Assembly (NCBI RefSeq): GCF_900169165.1
Contig: NZ_FXYY01000014.1
Span: 29,921 to 93,920 of the forward strand
DNA length: 64,000 nt
Source: Brevibacterium linens ATCC 9172
Lineage (GTDB): Bacteria > Actinomycetota > Actinomycetes > Actinomycetales > Brevibacteriaceae
Direction: 5' to 3'
Part shown: in pieces, positions 46,189 through 55,871 of the stretch
Layout of the letters: each line of letters starts with the position of its first letter
Numbering within the stretch: the first letter of the stretch is position 1
Notes under the pieces: model-generated
Told to the model about the DNA's origin: nothing
The model's database searches: none
Seen by the model: only the letters and a program-made list of their open reading frames with translations
Position numbers and translations under genes: made by a program

Positions 46189-47577
46189 GTGAGTGACGAA
46201 TTGACCTACGACCTTGTCGTTCTGGGCGGCGGAACCGGTGGCTATGCCGCTGCTCTGCGAGCCGCGGAGCTCGACATGAAGGTCGCTTTGATCGAACGCG
46301 ACAAGGTGGGAGGCACCTGCCTGCACCGCGGCTGCGTGCCGACGAAGGCTCTTCTGCACGCCGCAGAAGTCGCCGACTCCGCCAAGCACTCCGAGACCTT
46401 CGGCATCGAAGCCGAGTTCAAGGGGATCGACATCGCCAAGGTGCTCGAGTACAAAGACGGCGTCATCACCCGCAACTACAAGGGTCTGCAGGGTCTGGTC
46501 AAGGCTCGCGGAATCGACACGTACTTCGGCACCGGCAAGCTCGTCGGCAAGGACACCGTCGAGGTTACCGGCGAAGACGGCAGCCACACCGTCAAGGGAA
46601 CGAATGTTCTGCTCTCGACCGGTTCGACGTCGAAGACCATCGGACTCGAGATCACCGACCGCGTGATCACGAGCACCGAGGCGCTCGAACTCGACAAGGT
46701 CCCGAACTCCGCCATCGTGCTCGGCGGCGGCGTCATCGGCGTCGAGTTCGCCAGCGTCTGGAACTCCTTCGGAGCCGACGTCACAATCGTCGAAGGACTC
46801 AAGCACCTCGTCGCCAACGAGGACGAGACCATCTCGAAGAACCTCGAGCGCGCCTTCAAGAAGCGCAAGATCAAGTTCAAGCTCGGAGTCATGTTCAAGG
46901 GCGTCGAAGAGACCGCTGACGGTGTCAAGGTCACCCTCGAAGACGGTTCGACGCTCGAAGCCGAGTACCTCCTCGTGGCCGTCGGCCGCGGTCCGGTCAC
47001 CGAGGGCTTCGGCTTCGAAGAGCAGGGCATCCCGATGGATCGCGGATTCGTCCTGGCCAACGAACGTCTCCACACCGGCGTCGGGAACATCTACGCCTGC
47101 GGCGATATCGTCCCCGGACTCCAACTGGCCCACCGTGCCTTCGGCCAGGGCATCTTCATCGCCGAGGAGATCGCCGGACTCAACCCGGCACCGGTCGTCG
47201 AATCCGGCATCCCCCGCGTGACCTACTGCGAACCCGAGATCTTCTCCGTCGGGCTCTCGTCGGCTCAGGCCGAAGAGAAGTACGGCAAGGATCAGGTCGA
47301 AGCCCTCGAGTACAACCTCGGCGGCAACGGCAAGTCCGTGATCCTGAATACGACAGGTCTGATCAAGGTCATCCGGGAAAAGGACGGTCCGGTCGTGGGC
47401 GTGCACGGCATCGGCGCGCGCCTGTCCGAGCAGGCCGGTGAAGCTCAGCTCATCGTCAATTGGGAAGCATTCCCCGAGGAAGTCGCGCAGCTCATCCACG
47501 CGCACCCCACGCAGAACGAAGCACTCGGCGAGGCCCACCTGGCTCTGGCCGGCAAACCCCTGCACTTCCACTCATAA
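46189..47577 (+). CDS. lpd: Dihydrolipoyl dehydrogenase (E3)
   Basis: The 462-aa protein starts at GTG behind GAGGAGA. It has FAD motif V-L-G-G-G-T-G-G-Y-A-A-A, redox disulfide G-G-T-C-L-H-R-G-C-V-P-T-K, NAD motif V-L-G-G-G-V-I-G-V-E-F, A-C-G-D-I-V, and the interface H-A-H-P-T-Q-N-E base pair at the C-terminus. It reoxidises the lipoyl groups of 2-oxoacid dehydrogenases. The E2 gene follows 21 bp later; the E1 genes are elsewhere. Confidence 0.96.
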   Translation: MSDELTYDLVVLGGGTGGYAAALRAAELDMKVALIERDKVGGTCLHRGCVPTKALLHAAEVADSAKHSETFGIEAEFKGIDIAKVLEYKDGVITRNYKGLQGLVKARGIDTYFGTGKLVGKDTVEVTGEDGSHTVKGTNVLLSTGSTSKTIGLEITDRVITSTEALELDKVPNSAIVLGGGVIGVEFASVWNSFGADVTIVEGLKHLVANEDETISKNLERAFKKRKIKFKLGVMFKGVEETADGVKVTLEDGSTLEAEYLLVAVGRGPVTEGFGFEEQGIPMDRGFVLANERLHTGVGNIYACGDIVPGLQLAHRAFGQGIFIAEEIAGLNPAPVVESGIPRVTYCEPEIFSVGLSSAQAEEKYGKDQVEALEYNLGGNGKSVILNTTGLIKVIREKDGPVVGVHGIGARLSEQAGEAQLIVNWEAFPEEVAQLIHAHPTQNEALGEAHLALAGKPLHFHS

Positions 47578-47598
47578 GATCCGAGGAGACGAATACTC

Positions 47599-49431
47599 AT
47601 GTCGAATTCCGTTCAGATGCCGGCTCTCGGAGAGTCGGTCACCGAGGGCACTGTCACTCGCTGGCTCAAGGAAGTGGGCGAAGAGGTCGAGGTAGACGAG
47701 CCGTTGCTCGAGGTGTCGACCGACAAGGTCGACACGGAGATCCCCAGCCCGTATGCCGGCACCCTCGAGAAGATCCTCGCCGAAGAAGATGACGTGGTCG
47801 AGGTCGGCGGCGACCTCGCCTATATCGGCGACGGCGGCGGCGCGTCCTCCGACGAGGAAGCACCGGCCGAGGAACCCGCCGAGGAGCCTGCTGAGGCACC
47901 TGCCGAAGAATCCCCTGCTGAAGAGGCTCCCGCTGACGAAGCACCGGCAGCCGATGAGGCGCCGGCGGAGGATGAGGCGCCGGCGGAGGAATCCGCTCCT
48001 GCCGCTTCTGATTCCGGTTCCTCCGAAGGCACCGAGATCACGATGCCCGCGCTCGGCGAGTCCGTCACCGAAGGCACTGTGACCCGTTGGCTCAAGGAAG
48101 TCGGCGAAGAGGTCGAGGTCGACGAACCTCTGCTCGAGGTCTCCACCGACAAGGTCGACACCGAGGTCCCCTCCCCCGTCGCCGGAGTCGTCCAGGCTCA
48201 CCTCGCGGACGAGGACGACACCGTCGAGGTCGGCGCGCCTCTGGCTCGCATCGGTTCCGGTGCCCCGTCCGAATCCGCGCCGGCCGAGGAAGCCCCCAAG
48301 GACGAAGCTCCCGCCGAGGCTGCCCCGAACCCGAAGCAGGAAGCCCCCAAGGAGGAGGCCCCGAAGCAGGAGTCGGCTCCCAAGCCGGCCGCAGCCGCAT
48401 CGGCGCAGTCGGCTTCCGCCGCTCAGGCCGAAGAGCCTGTCGACGCCGCGGCTCAGGCCCCTGCCGCCGCCGACACCGTGGGCGAGAACGCCGCCTACGT
48501 CACACCGCTCGTGCGCCGCCTGGCCCGCGAGAAGGGTGTCGACCTCTCGCAGGTCACCGGCACCGGAGTGGGCGGACGCATCCGCAAGCAGGATGTCGAG
48601 GCGGCCGCGAAGAGCGCTCCCGCCGCGGCCCCCGCTGCACAGTCCGGCGCACCGGCCGCCGCGTCCAAGGCTCCGTTCAAGGTCGAGATCCCCGAGGAGG
48701 TCGCGAAGCTGCGCGGCACCACGGAGAAGGCTTCGCGCATCCGCCAGACCATCGCCAAGCGCATGAGCGAGTCCCTCGATGTCTCTGCTCAGCTCACGCA
48801 GGTCATCGAAGTGGATATGTCTCGCGTCGTGAAGCTGCGCAAGGCCAACAAGGAGGCATTCCAGGCCAAGCACGGTTCGAAGCTGACCTATCTGCCGTTC
48901 TTCGCGAAGGCCATCGTCGAGGCGCTTCAGGTGCACCCGAAGGTCAACGCGCAGTACGATCTCGAGTCGCAGCAGATCACCTACTTCGATCACGAGCACC
49001 TGGCCGTCGCGGTCGACACTCCGCGCGGACTGCTCGTTCCCGTGATCAAGGATGCCGGTGACCTCAGCGTGGCGGGCCTGTCCAAGGCCATCGACGATGT
49101 CGCTGACCGGACCCGCAACAACAAGATCATGCCGGATGAGCTCTCGGGCGGAACGTTCACGGTGACCAACATCGGTTCCGTCGGCGCGCTGTTCGACACG
49201 CCGATCATCAACCAGCCGCAGATGGGCATCATCGGCACGGGTGCGATCGTGCGTCGCCCCATCGCCGTGAAGACGGCCGACGGCGACGAGGCAATCGCCA
49301 TCCGTGACATGGTGTACCTGCCGTTGACCTACAACCACCAGCTGGTCGACGGTGCGGATGCGGGACGTTTCCTGCAGACGATCAAGGCACGTCTGGAAGA
49401 AGGCAATTTCGAGGCCGATCTCGACCTCTGA
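47599..49431 (+). CDS. sucB: 2-oxoglutarate dehydrogenase E2 (dihydrolipoamide succinyltransferase) with two lipoyl domains
   Basis: The 610-aa protein holds two near-identical lipoyl domains (lipoyl-Lys 43 and 185 in S-T-D-K-V-D-T-E), joined by Ala/Pro/Glu linkers, then an E1/E3-binding domain (about 300-336: [21 protein letters not shown]). The acyltransferase domain ends in [13 protein letters not shown] with the catalytic His and Asp. In actinobacteria this E2 often serves pyruvate dehydrogenase as well. The neighbouring lipB and lipA make its cofactor. Which E1 it uses cannot be told from sequence. Confidence 0.93.
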   Translation: MSNSVQMPALGESVTEGTVTRWLKEVGEEVEVDEPLLEVSTDKVDTEIPSPYAGTLEKILAEEDDVVEVGGDLAYIGDGGGASSDEEAPAEEPAEEPAEAPAEESPAEEAPADEAPAADEAPAEDEAPAEESAPAASDSGSSEGTEITMPALGESVTEGTVTRWLKEVGEEVEVDEPLLEVSTDKVDTEVPSPVAGVVQAHLADEDDTVEVGAPLARIGSGAPSESAPAEEAPKDEAPAEAAPNPKQEAPKEEAPKQESAPKPAAAASAQSASAAQAEEPVDAAAQAPAAADTVGENAAYVTPLVRRLAREKGVDLSQVTGTGVGGRIRKQDVEAAAKSAPAAAPAAQSGAPAAASKAPFKVEIPEEVAKLRGTTEKASRIRQTIAKRMSESLDVSAQLTQVIEVDMSRVVKLRKANKEAFQAKHGSKLTYLPFFAKAIVEALQVHPKVNAQYDLESQQITYFDHEHLAVAVDTPRGLLVPVIKDAGDLSVAGLSKAIDDVADRTRNNKIMPDELSGGTFTVTNIGSVGALFDTPIINQPQMGIIGTGAIVRRPIAVKTADGDEAIAIRDMVYLPLTYNHQLVDGADAGRFLQTIKARLEEGNFEADLDL

Positions 49432-49454
49432 ACCTGACTCTTCCACACACCTTT

Positions 49455-49486
49455 CGAGGGGCCGACCACGCATGGTCGGCCCCTCG
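49455..49486. terminator. Bidirectional terminator after sucB
   Basis: CGAGGGGCCGACCA pairs with TGGTCGGCCCCTCG around CGCA. It lies seven bases before the end of the convergent membrane-protein gene. Confidence 0.9.
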
Positions 49487-49492
49487 GGGCAT

Positions 49493-50902
49493 TCACGGCT
49501 CGGCGATCTCGCGGACCTCTGCAACGAGCCATCTTCCCTCGACCTTCGCCAGCTCGAATTCGACCGACTGGGCGGCGAACTCCTGCAGAGCGTCACCGCT
49601 GCCCGCGCTCGAACGCATGAGCGCCGAGGCGACCACCCGGTCATCGTCGGCGGCAACGATCGTCACGTCCTCGATATCGATCGAATAGTCCGAGTCGGCA
49701 TATGCCGATGGATCGATGAGCTCATCCGCCGCCGCGGCAGCGGACTCGGGGACCGTCAGCGCCTGCAGAGCCTCGCTATCGCCGTCGCTGAGCGCCGTTG
49801 CTCGAGACTCACACAGATCCGTGAGAACACCGGTGACCTCGTCGACGCCGAGAGACGACGCCTGCTCGGGTGACGGGCCGGACCCCTGGCCGGACGACGT
49901 TTCCTCCCGGATCGAGGACGCGCTGGACGACCATGATGACCAGACGACGATTCCGCCGAGCAGCGTCAGAGACACGGCGAGGCCGATGAACAGCGTGCTG
50001 CGTCCCAGCACTCGCGACAGGGCCATGGCCCTCAGCCGTGACCGCAGTGAATCCAGAGCACCCAGAATCTGAGTCAGCAGTCTTCTTCGTGCCTCCGCTC
50101 GCTTCCGCCTCGAACGCCGCGAGCTCTTCGCCCCAGCACGCAGCGGTGAGACTCCTCCGCCGCGCAGAGGCGGAGCCGGAGACCCGAGGTTCGACTCGAT
50201 ATCCCCCGTCGAACCCCGACTCGGCCTGAGTCCAGAGGCCACACGCAGACGCGCCGTGAGCGCCGATTCGGGTGCCGTTGCACTCTCGGCGGGAACCAGC
50301 GGCAGCGCAGCGGGTCGGTCGAGGCTCCGCAGCGACTCGGCCGCCTCGGCGAGGGCGGTTTCCAACCCGACATCGGACGCCGCGTCGTCGAGGAGACCGG
50401 CGACGAGCGAACGCAGGGCCGACGATGATTCGGCCAGTGCCAGGTCCACCGGCAGCAGAGCCTCGGCCCATGGCCTCCCGAAGACGGCATGGTAGATCAT
50501 CTCCCCCACGGCCCGCCGCGGCGTCGTCGTTCTCGGCGCGCAGACGCCGGGAATGATCACCGGCCGGCCTTCGGCATCGAGGGCGAAGGACGACAGAGCC
50601 AGACGCTCCTCCGGGCGCGTGCAGACCCGCAGTTGTTCGACTATGCCGAGGAACAGCGTGCACAGCTCGGGCTCGGTCAGACCCTGATAGGCGCGGACGA
50701 CGTCGAGGACGAGCCCACCGGGTGAAGCGGGGACGATGAGAAGGGAACGGGGGCCGTTCGGAAGTGCCACCTCGGCGAGGGCGAGAACACGGGGATGATC
50801 GGCATCGAATTCTCTGTGCACGACGCCCCACGCACTGCGACCGTCGGAATCGCGGACACGATGGATATCGTCCGCGATCGTTGCTTGGAACTCCCATGTC
50901 AT
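49493..50902 (-). CDS. Membrane-anchored pseudokinase-like protein of unknown function
   Basis: The 469-aa protein has three parts. Residues about 1-200 resemble a Ser/Thr kinase fold in degraded form: S-P-G-G-L-V-L-D-V-V-R-A-Y-Q-G-L-T, a stretch where kinases have an HRD loop, D-A-E-G-R-P-V-I-I-P-G-V in place of D-G-R-P-V-L-x-D-F-G, and A-V-G-E-M-I-Y-H-A-V-F-G-R-P-W, close to the kinase L-G-x-x-L-Y-E-L-L-T-G-R-P-P segment. Catalytic HRD and DFG residues are not visible. A basic linker (R-R-S-R-R-K-R) leads to one membrane helix (about 300-322) and an extracellular ~145-residue domain. The kinase relation is my reading and needs structure prediction. It is divergent from lipB. Confidence 0.65.
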   Translation of the reverse strand: MTWEFQATIADDIHRVRDSDGRSAWGVVHREFDADHPRVLALAEVALPNGPRSLLIVPASPGGLVLDVVRAYQGLTEPELCTLFLGIVEQLRVCTRPEERLALSSFALDAEGRPVIIPGVCAPRTTTPRRAVGEMIYHAVFGRPWAEALLPVDLALAESSSALRSLVAGLLDDAASDVGLETALAEAAESLRSLDRPAALPLVPAESATAPESALTARLRVASGLRPSRGSTGDIESNLGSPAPPLRGGGVSPLRAGAKSSRRSRRKRAEARRRLLTQILGALDSLRSRLRAMALSRVLGRSTLFIGLAVSLTLLGGIVVWSSWSSSASSIREETSSGQGSGPSPEQASSLGVDEVTGVLTDLCESRATALSDGDSEALQALTVPESAAAAADELIDPSAYADSDYSIDIEDVTIVAADDDRVVASALMRSSAGSGDALQEFAAQSVEFELAKVEGRWLVAEVREIAEP

Positions 50903-51060
50903 CGTTCGTCATCTCCGTTGATGAAGCTGGATGCCGTTTATTGTCGTTTAATGATGCTCGGTACAGTCGTCCTGTGTCAAGGGCCACAGCCTCGGTGACG
51001 GCCTGCAGATGCGAGTGGGAACAAATTGAACACCGACGGCAAGAGTCATAGTGTGGAGCC

Positions 51061-51699
51061 ATGCCCCTGGCCACAGAAACGCTCGGGTTCGCCCCAGTCC
51101 TCTCGGACTATCGGCAGACTTGGGAATTGCAGAAGAAGTACCACGACGACGTGCTCGCAGGTGACCGTCCTTCGACGATCCTGCTCCTCGAGCATTCACC
51201 GGTCTACACGGCCGGCAAGCGCACCGAGGACTTCGAACGGCCCACCGACGGCACCGATGTCATCGACGTCGACCGCGGCGGGAAGATCACCTGGCACGGA
51301 CCCGGACAGCTGGTCGCCTACTGCATCTACAAGCTCAACGATCCCAAAGAAGTCCGACTCTTCGTGTCCCAGCTCGAGGACGCGATGATCCGACTGCTCT
51401 GCGAGTACGGGATCGAAGCGACCACGATCGAGGGACGTGCCGGCGTCTGGCTGCCGGCCGACGGTCTCCGGCGCGACCGCAAGATCGGCGCCATCGGCAT
51501 CCGCATCCACGAAGGCGTGACGCTGCACGGTCTGGCGCTCAACTGCAGCAACGACCTCGGCGCCTACGAATCCATCATCCCCTGCGGGATCGCCGACGCC
51601 GACACCACGACCATCAGTGCCGAGCTCGGCCGCACGGTCACTCCGGAGGACGTGGCATCGCGACTCGACGAGATCCTGCACGAGACCATCACCGCATAG
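51061..51699 (+). CDS. lipB: Octanoyltransferase
   Basis: The 212-aa protein has [14 protein letters not shown] (substrate pocket), the K-I-G-A-I-G-I-R lysine segment, and the catalytic Cys in I-P-C-G-I. It moves octanoate from acyl carrier protein to lipoyl domains, the first step of lipoate synthesis on protein. lipA starts 11 bp later. The sucB E2 lies about 1.6 kb upstream. Confidence 0.95.
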   Translation: MPLATETLGFAPVLSDYRQTWELQKKYHDDVLAGDRPSTILLLEHSPVYTAGKRTEDFERPTDGTDVIDVDRGGKITWHGPGQLVAYCIYKLNDPKEVRLFVSQLEDAMIRLLCEYGIEATTIEGRAGVWLPADGLRRDRKIGAIGIRIHEGVTLHGLALNCSNDLGAYESIIPCGIADADTTTISAELGRTVTPEDVASRLDEILHETITA

Positions 51700-51709
51700 G
51701 AGAACTCAG

Positions 51710-52762
51710 ATGACGATCGCACCAGAGGGCCGCCGCATGCTCCGCGTCGAGGCCCGCAACTCCGAGACTCCCATCGAGGACAAGCCGGCCTGGATCAAGG
51801 CGAAGGCCCATATCGGTCCCGAATACACCGCGCTGAAATCGCTCGTGCGCAAGCAGGAGCTGCACACGGTCTGTGAAGAGGCCGGCTGCCCGAACATCTT
51901 CGAATGCTGGGAAGATCGCGAAGCGACCTTCCTCATCGGCGGCGAACAGTGCACCCGACGCTGTGACTTCTGCCAGATCGACACCGGCCGACCGGCCGAA
52001 TTCGACGCCGACGAGCCGCGCCGCGTGGCCGCCTCGGTGGCGGAGATGGGCCTGCGCTACTCGACGATCACCGGTGTGGCCCGTGACGACCTCGACGACG
52101 GCGGAGCCTGGCTCTACGCGGAGACCGTGCGCCAGATCCACGACCTGTCCTACGTCGACGGTCGCGGCACCGGCGTCGAACTGCTCATCCCCGATTTCAA
52201 TGCCAAACCGGATCAGCTCGCCGAGGTGTTCTCCTCGCGTCCCGAGGTGCTCGCGCACAATGTCGAAACGGTGCCGCGCATCTTCAAGCGGATCCGCCCC
52301 GCGTTCCGCTACGAGCGTTCCCTGTCGGTGATCACGCAGGCCCGCGAAGCCGGTCTGGTGACGAAGTCGAACCTCATCCTCGGGATGGGTGAGACGAACG
52401 ACGAGATCATCTCCGCGCTTAAGGACCTGCACGATGCCGGATGCGACCTCATCACGATCACGCAGTACCTGCGTCCCTCCCCGCGCCACCACCCCGTCAC
52501 CCGGTGGGTCAAGCCTGCCGACTTCGTGATGCTGCGCGACGCGGCCGAGGAGATCGGCTTCCTCGGTGTCATGTCGGGTCCGCTCGTGCGTTCGTCCTAC
52601 CGTGCCGGTCGCCTGTGGGCCACCGCCATGCGTCGCCGCGGCGAGGAGATCCCGTCGCATCTGGCGCACCTGGACAAGCACACGCCTGCCAAACAGGAGG
52701 CGCAGGCGGTTGTGGATACCTTCGGCCCCGGCGAAGAGGTAGACTTGACTGCTGAGCAATGA
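51710..52762 (+). CDS. lipA: Lipoyl synthase
   Basis: The best start is ATG 51710 after AGGAGAA. The 350-aa radical-SAM protein has the auxiliary cluster Cys set ([12 protein letters not shown]) and the SAM cluster C-T-R-R-C-D-F-C, then G-M-G-E-T for SAM binding and the late R-S-S-Y conserved serine. It inserts sulfur at C6 and C8 of protein-bound octanoyl groups. It follows lipB directly and is followed by DUF4191. Confidence 0.96.
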   Translation: MTIAPEGRRMLRVEARNSETPIEDKPAWIKAKAHIGPEYTALKSLVRKQELHTVCEEAGCPNIFECWEDREATFLIGGEQCTRRCDFCQIDTGRPAEFDADEPRRVAASVAEMGLRYSTITGVARDDLDDGGAWLYAETVRQIHDLSYVDGRGTGVELLIPDFNAKPDQLAEVFSSRPEVLAHNVETVPRIFKRIRPAFRYERSLSVITQAREAGLVTKSNLILGMGETNDEIISALKDLHDAGCDLITITQYLRPSPRHHPVTRWVKPADFVMLRDAAEEIGFLGVMSGPLVRSSYRAGRLWATAMRRRGEEIPSHLAHLDKHTPAKQEAQAVVDTFGPGEEVDLTAEQ

Positions 52763-52825
52763 GCGTCAGCCTCCCCCTGATTTCGGGAGGCGACGCCGCA
52801 ACGCCCCTCAAGAGCAAGTGAGAGA

Positions 52826-53563
52826 ATGAGCGAAGAACCGCGTAAGGGACTCTTCCGGCGCAAGCCCAAAGATCCGAACAAGAAGCCCGGCCGTCTGGCG
52901 CAGATGCGTCAGGTCTATGAGCTGTCCGCCAAACACAACAAAGCGACTCCGTGGCTGTTGGCTGCGGCGATCCTCGGGTGCACGCTCATCGGTCTCATGA
53001 TCGGTCTGCTCATCGGCGGCACCACCGCGATCTTCACGACGATCCTCGGCTTCATGATCGGTCTGCTGTTGGGCATGTTCATGCTCGGGCGCTTCGCCGA
53101 GACCGCCGCATTCGCTCAGATGGACGGACAGCCGGGAGCCTTCGGGGCCGTCCTCAACACCGCTCGTCGCGGCTACCTCATGGACGAGAAGCCCATCGCT
53201 GTCGACCCGAAGAGCCGCGATCTCGTGTTCCGCTCGACCGGCCGTGCCGGCGTCGTGCTGCTGAGCGAAGGGCCGAAGGGTCGCAGTGCGAAGCTGCTGG
53301 CCAAGGAGAAGAAGCGTCACGAGCGCATCCTCCCCAACGTCCCGGTCCACACCTTCCAGGGTGGCAAGGAAGACGGCCAGCTGACGATGAAGCAGGTCGT
53401 TCCGGCCGTGCAGAAGCTGCCGCGCAAACTCAACCGCGCCGAGGTGCTGGCCGTGCGCAACCGTCTTGCCGCACTCGGCACTCAGGGTTCGCGCCCGCCG
53501 ATCCCGAAGGGAATCGACCCGAACAAGGCCCGCCCGAACCACAAGGCCATGCGCGGACGCTGA
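52826..53563 (+). CDS. DUF4191 membrane protein
   Basis: The 245-aa protein has a basic N-terminus (K-P-K-D-P-N-K-K-P-G-R), R-Q-V-Y-E-L-S, two adjacent membrane helices (about 50-95, G-L-M-I-G-L-L-I-G-G and G-L-L-L-G-M-F-M), and a long basic cytoplasmic part ending in R-P-N-H-K-A-M-R-G-R. DUF4191 genes follow lipA in many actinobacteria, so a link to lipoylation or to membrane supply of octanoate is possible, but nothing is proven. Confidence 0.88.
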   Translation: MSEEPRKGLFRRKPKDPNKKPGRLAQMRQVYELSAKHNKATPWLLAAAILGCTLIGLMIGLLIGGTTAIFTTILGFMIGLLLGMFMLGRFAETAAFAQMDGQPGAFGAVLNTARRGYLMDEKPIAVDPKSRDLVFRSTGRAGVVLLSEGPKGRSAKLLAKEKKRHERILPNVPVHTFQGGKEDGQLTMKQVVPAVQKLPRKLNRAEVLAVRNRLAALGTQGSRPPIPKGIDPNKARPNHKAMRGR

Positions 53564-53591
53564 TCCGCAGACACCCAGCAAAGACGAAGCA

Positions 53592-53624
53592 GCGGCGCCG
53601 ACTCGATCCGAGTCGGCGCCGCTC
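53592..53624. terminator. Terminator after the DUF4191 gene
   Basis: AGCGGCGCCGACTCG and its near-complement close on a tiny loop and are followed by a CT-rich tract. Confidence 0.85.
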
Positions 53625-53637
53625 TCATCCCACCACC

Positions 53638-53709
53638 CCTTGTTGCTACCTGACGGCGGCCCAGCAACCTCGCGCGAGGTTGCTGGGCCGCCGTCAGGTA
53701 GCAACAAGG
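53638..53709. repeat. 72-bp perfect palindrome
   Basis: Two 36-base arms are exactly complementary with no spacer; the left arm contains TTGCTACCTGACGGCGGC and ends CAGCAACCTCGC. It lies between two convergent genes, four bases from the end of the RDD gene. A related single arm recurs at 63496-63522 with one mismatch in 27 bases. It may act as a terminator or be a palindromic repeat element. Confidence 0.95.
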
Positions 53710-53712
53710 AGG

Positions 53713-54153
53713 TCAGCGGCGGAGGATGACGGTTCCGGCAGCGAGGTCGTGGACTCCGCGGTTGTCCCGGTTGAAGATGAGGGCGGGGATGACGAGCACA
53801 ACGAGGAGCGCGCGGATGAGCGACTTGAGCAATCCCGGCACATGGCCGTCGAGACGGCGGACCTCGATGCCGAAGAGGCGATGCCCCACCGAGTAGCCGA
53901 GAGTTCCCACGAGCACAAAATTCTCGAGTGCGAAGATGGCTGGAGCCAGGACCGGATTCGCCGGATCGATGAGATTGGCGATCGCCAGACACATCAGCCA
54001 GTCGACGAGCAGGGCGAAGATGCGCTTCCACGCCGGGGCCAGAGAATGCGAGCCGCTGACAGGCAGACCGAGCCGCTTTCCGGGCCAGTCGTCGTCATCC
54101 CTGTCGAACCGGGGTCCTTCGAGCCAGGAACCAAGGTCGTCACGATTGATCAC
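53713..54153 (-). CDS. RDD family membrane protein
   Basis: The 146-aa protein starts with a soluble stretch (D-D-L-G-S-W-L, G-K-R-L-G-L-P), then the RDD domain: W-K-R-I-F-A-L-L-V-D-W (Arg and Asp of the name), a G-Y-S-V-G-H-R-L-F-G-I-E-V motif, and R-A-L-L-V-V-L-V-I-P, with the last Asp in V-H-D-L-A-A-G-T. Three membrane segments are likely. Function of the family is unclear; such genes sit beside glnA in several actinobacteria. It is divergent from glnA. Confidence 0.88.
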   Translation of the reverse strand: MINRDDLGSWLEGPRFDRDDDDWPGKRLGLPVSGSHSLAPAWKRIFALLVDWLMCLAIANLIDPANPVLAPAIFALENFVLVGTLGYSVGHRLFGIEVRRLDGHVPGLLKSLIRALLVVLVIPALIFNRDNRGVHDLAAGTVILRR

Positions 54154-54192
54154 TCCCCCAGCCTACGGAATCCGAGCTGAATGGATCCTCAG

Positions 54193-54208
54193 GAAACATG
54201 CCCGAAAC
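54193..54208 (+). promoter_or_regulatory. Possible GlnR-type site upstream of glnA
   Basis: GAAAC-ATGCCC-GAAAC lies 89 bp before the glnA start. It keeps the AC-N9-AC spacing of the actinobacterial GlnR box (gTnAC-N6-GaAAC), although the first half lacks the T. A TAGAAT -10-like element is at 54242-54247. Confidence 0.4.
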
Positions 54209-54296
54209 ATGACTGACATCACCACTTCACTCTTCTGCGACTAGAATCGACTGCGGTCAGGACAAACGGCCACCGTACACGAACTAGGAGACCTAA

Positions 54297-55721
54297 GTGT
54301 TCTCGTCTGCTGAAGAACTCGTCAATTTCATTTCGGACAACGACGTCAAATTCGTCGATGTCCGGTTCTGCGACCTGCCCGGTGTGGTCCAGCACTTCAA
54401 CCTCCCCGCCGCCTCATACGGCACGGAGGAGATCACCGAAGGTCTGCTCTTCGACGGGTCCTCCATCACAGGCTTCCAGGGCATCCACGAGTCCGACATG
54501 AAACTGCTCGCCGATGTCACCTCCGCCTACATCGATCCATTCCGTGAGGCGAAGACTCTGGTCGTCACGCATTCGATCGTCGACCCCTTCACCGACGAGC
54601 CGTACTCCCGCGATCCCCGCCAGGTCGCGGCCAAAGCCGAGGCTTACCTGCAGAGCACCGGCATCGCCGACACGGCTTTCTACGGCGCCGAGGCGGAGTT
54701 CTACCTCTTCGACTCCATCCAGTACGAGAACACTCCCGGCAACAGCTTCTACCGCATCGACTCCGAGGAAGCAGTGTGGAACACCGGCGCCGATGAGGCC
54801 GGCGGCAATCTCGGCTACAAGACCCCGCACAAGAGCGGGTACTTCCCCGTCTCTCCACAGGACCACTTCGCTGATATTCGTGACGAGATGTCGCTGACGC
54901 TCGAGCAGATCGGGTTCGAGATGGAACGGGCCCACCACGAGGTCGGCACCGCGGGTCAGCAGGAGATCAACTACAAGTTCAACACCCTCCAGCACGCCGC
55001 CGACCAGCTGCTCGACTTCAAGTACGTCATCAAGAACACTGCGTTCGCCAACGGCAAGTCTGCGACGTTCATGCCCAAGCCGATGTTCGACGACAACGGT
55101 TCGGGAATGCACTGCCACCAGTCGCTGTGGAAGAACGGCGAGCCCCTGTTCTATGACGAGAACGGCTACGGCGGGCTCTCCGACCTCGCCCGCTGGTACA
55201 TCGGCGGCCTCATCGAGCACGCCGGCGCCGTGCTCGCCTTCACGAACCCGACTATCAACTCCTACCGTCGACTCGTGCCCGGCTATGAGGCTCCGGTCAA
55301 CCTCGTCTACTCGGCACGTAACCGTTCGGCCGCTATCCGCATTCCTGTCACCGGTTCCTCGCCGAAGGCCAAGCGCCTCGAGTTCCGCGTACCCGACCCC
55401 TCGTCGAACCCCTACCTCGCGTTCTCGGCGCAGCTCATGGCCGGACTCGACGGCATCCGCAACCGCATCGAGCCCCCGGAGCCCATCGACAAGGACCTCT
55501 ACGAGCTCCCGCCGGAGGAGGCCAAGGACATCAAGCTCGTCCCCGGCACCCTCGACGAGGCTCTCATCGAGCTCGAGAAGGACCACGACTTCCTCACCGC
55601 CGGGGACGTATTCACCCCCGACCTCATCGAGACATGGATCCGCATCAAGCGTGAGAACGAACTCGATGTCGCTCGCCTGCGTCCGACACCGACGGAGTTC
55701 GAGCTCTACTACGCACTCTGA
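54297..55721 (+). CDS. glnA: Glutamine synthetase type I
   Basis: The 474-aa protein starts at GTG 54297 behind AGGAGA. It has the beta-grasp N-terminus (V-R-F-C-D-L-P-G), F-D-G-S-S-I, catalytic [28 protein letters not shown], the R-xx-G-Y loop and L-E-F-R-V-P-D. The adenylylation site is [11 protein letters not shown], so it should be a target of the GlnE encoded 2 kb away. It makes glutamine from glutamate, ammonia and ATP. Confidence 0.97.
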   Translation: MFSSAEELVNFISDNDVKFVDVRFCDLPGVVQHFNLPAASYGTEEITEGLLFDGSSITGFQGIHESDMKLLADVTSAYIDPFREAKTLVVTHSIVDPFTDEPYSRDPRQVAAKAEAYLQSTGIADTAFYGAEAEFYLFDSIQYENTPGNSFYRIDSEEAVWNTGADEAGGNLGYKTPHKSGYFPVSPQDHFADIRDEMSLTLEQIGFEMERAHHEVGTAGQQEINYKFNTLQHAADQLLDFKYVIKNTAFANGKSATFMPKPMFDDNGSGMHCHQSLWKNGEPLFYDENGYGGLSDLARWYIGGLIEHAGAVLAFTNPTINSYRRLVPGYEAPVNLVYSARNRSAAIRIPVTGSSPKAKRLEFRVPDPSSNPYLAFSAQLMAGLDGIRNRIEPPEPIDKDLYELPPEEAKDIKLVPGTLDEALIELEKDHDFLTAGDVFTPDLIETWIRIKRENELDVARLRPTPTEFELYYAL

Positions 55722-55780
55722 TCTCGGCCGGCGGCCGACCTCAGCCGAGCTGAGACCCCGCAGCCGAGTGGAATAGAGTG

Positions 55781-55815
55781 AGGGCGTCACGGGTTTTCAC
55801 CCGTGGCGCCCTTTC
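55781..55815 (+). terminator. Terminator after glnA
   Basis: AGGGCGTCACGGGT pairs with ACCCGTGGCGCCCT (one G-T pair) around TTTC and is followed by TT. Confidence 0.85.
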
Positions 55816-55871
55816 GGCTCTGCGGCCGCCCACGCGGCCGGTCGGATCACGCACCATCGGAGGGATGGACT

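Noticed and set aside
44599..47571. Very long leftward frame (about 990 aa) opposite pepA and lpd
   Set aside because: It is the antisense shadow of two clear genes; GC-rich codon use keeps the opposite strand open. It has no start context or domain.
47572..49656. Leftward 694-aa frame opposite sucB
   Set aside because: Its Gly/Arg/Leu repeats mirror the Ala/Pro/Glu linkers of sucB; it is not a gene.
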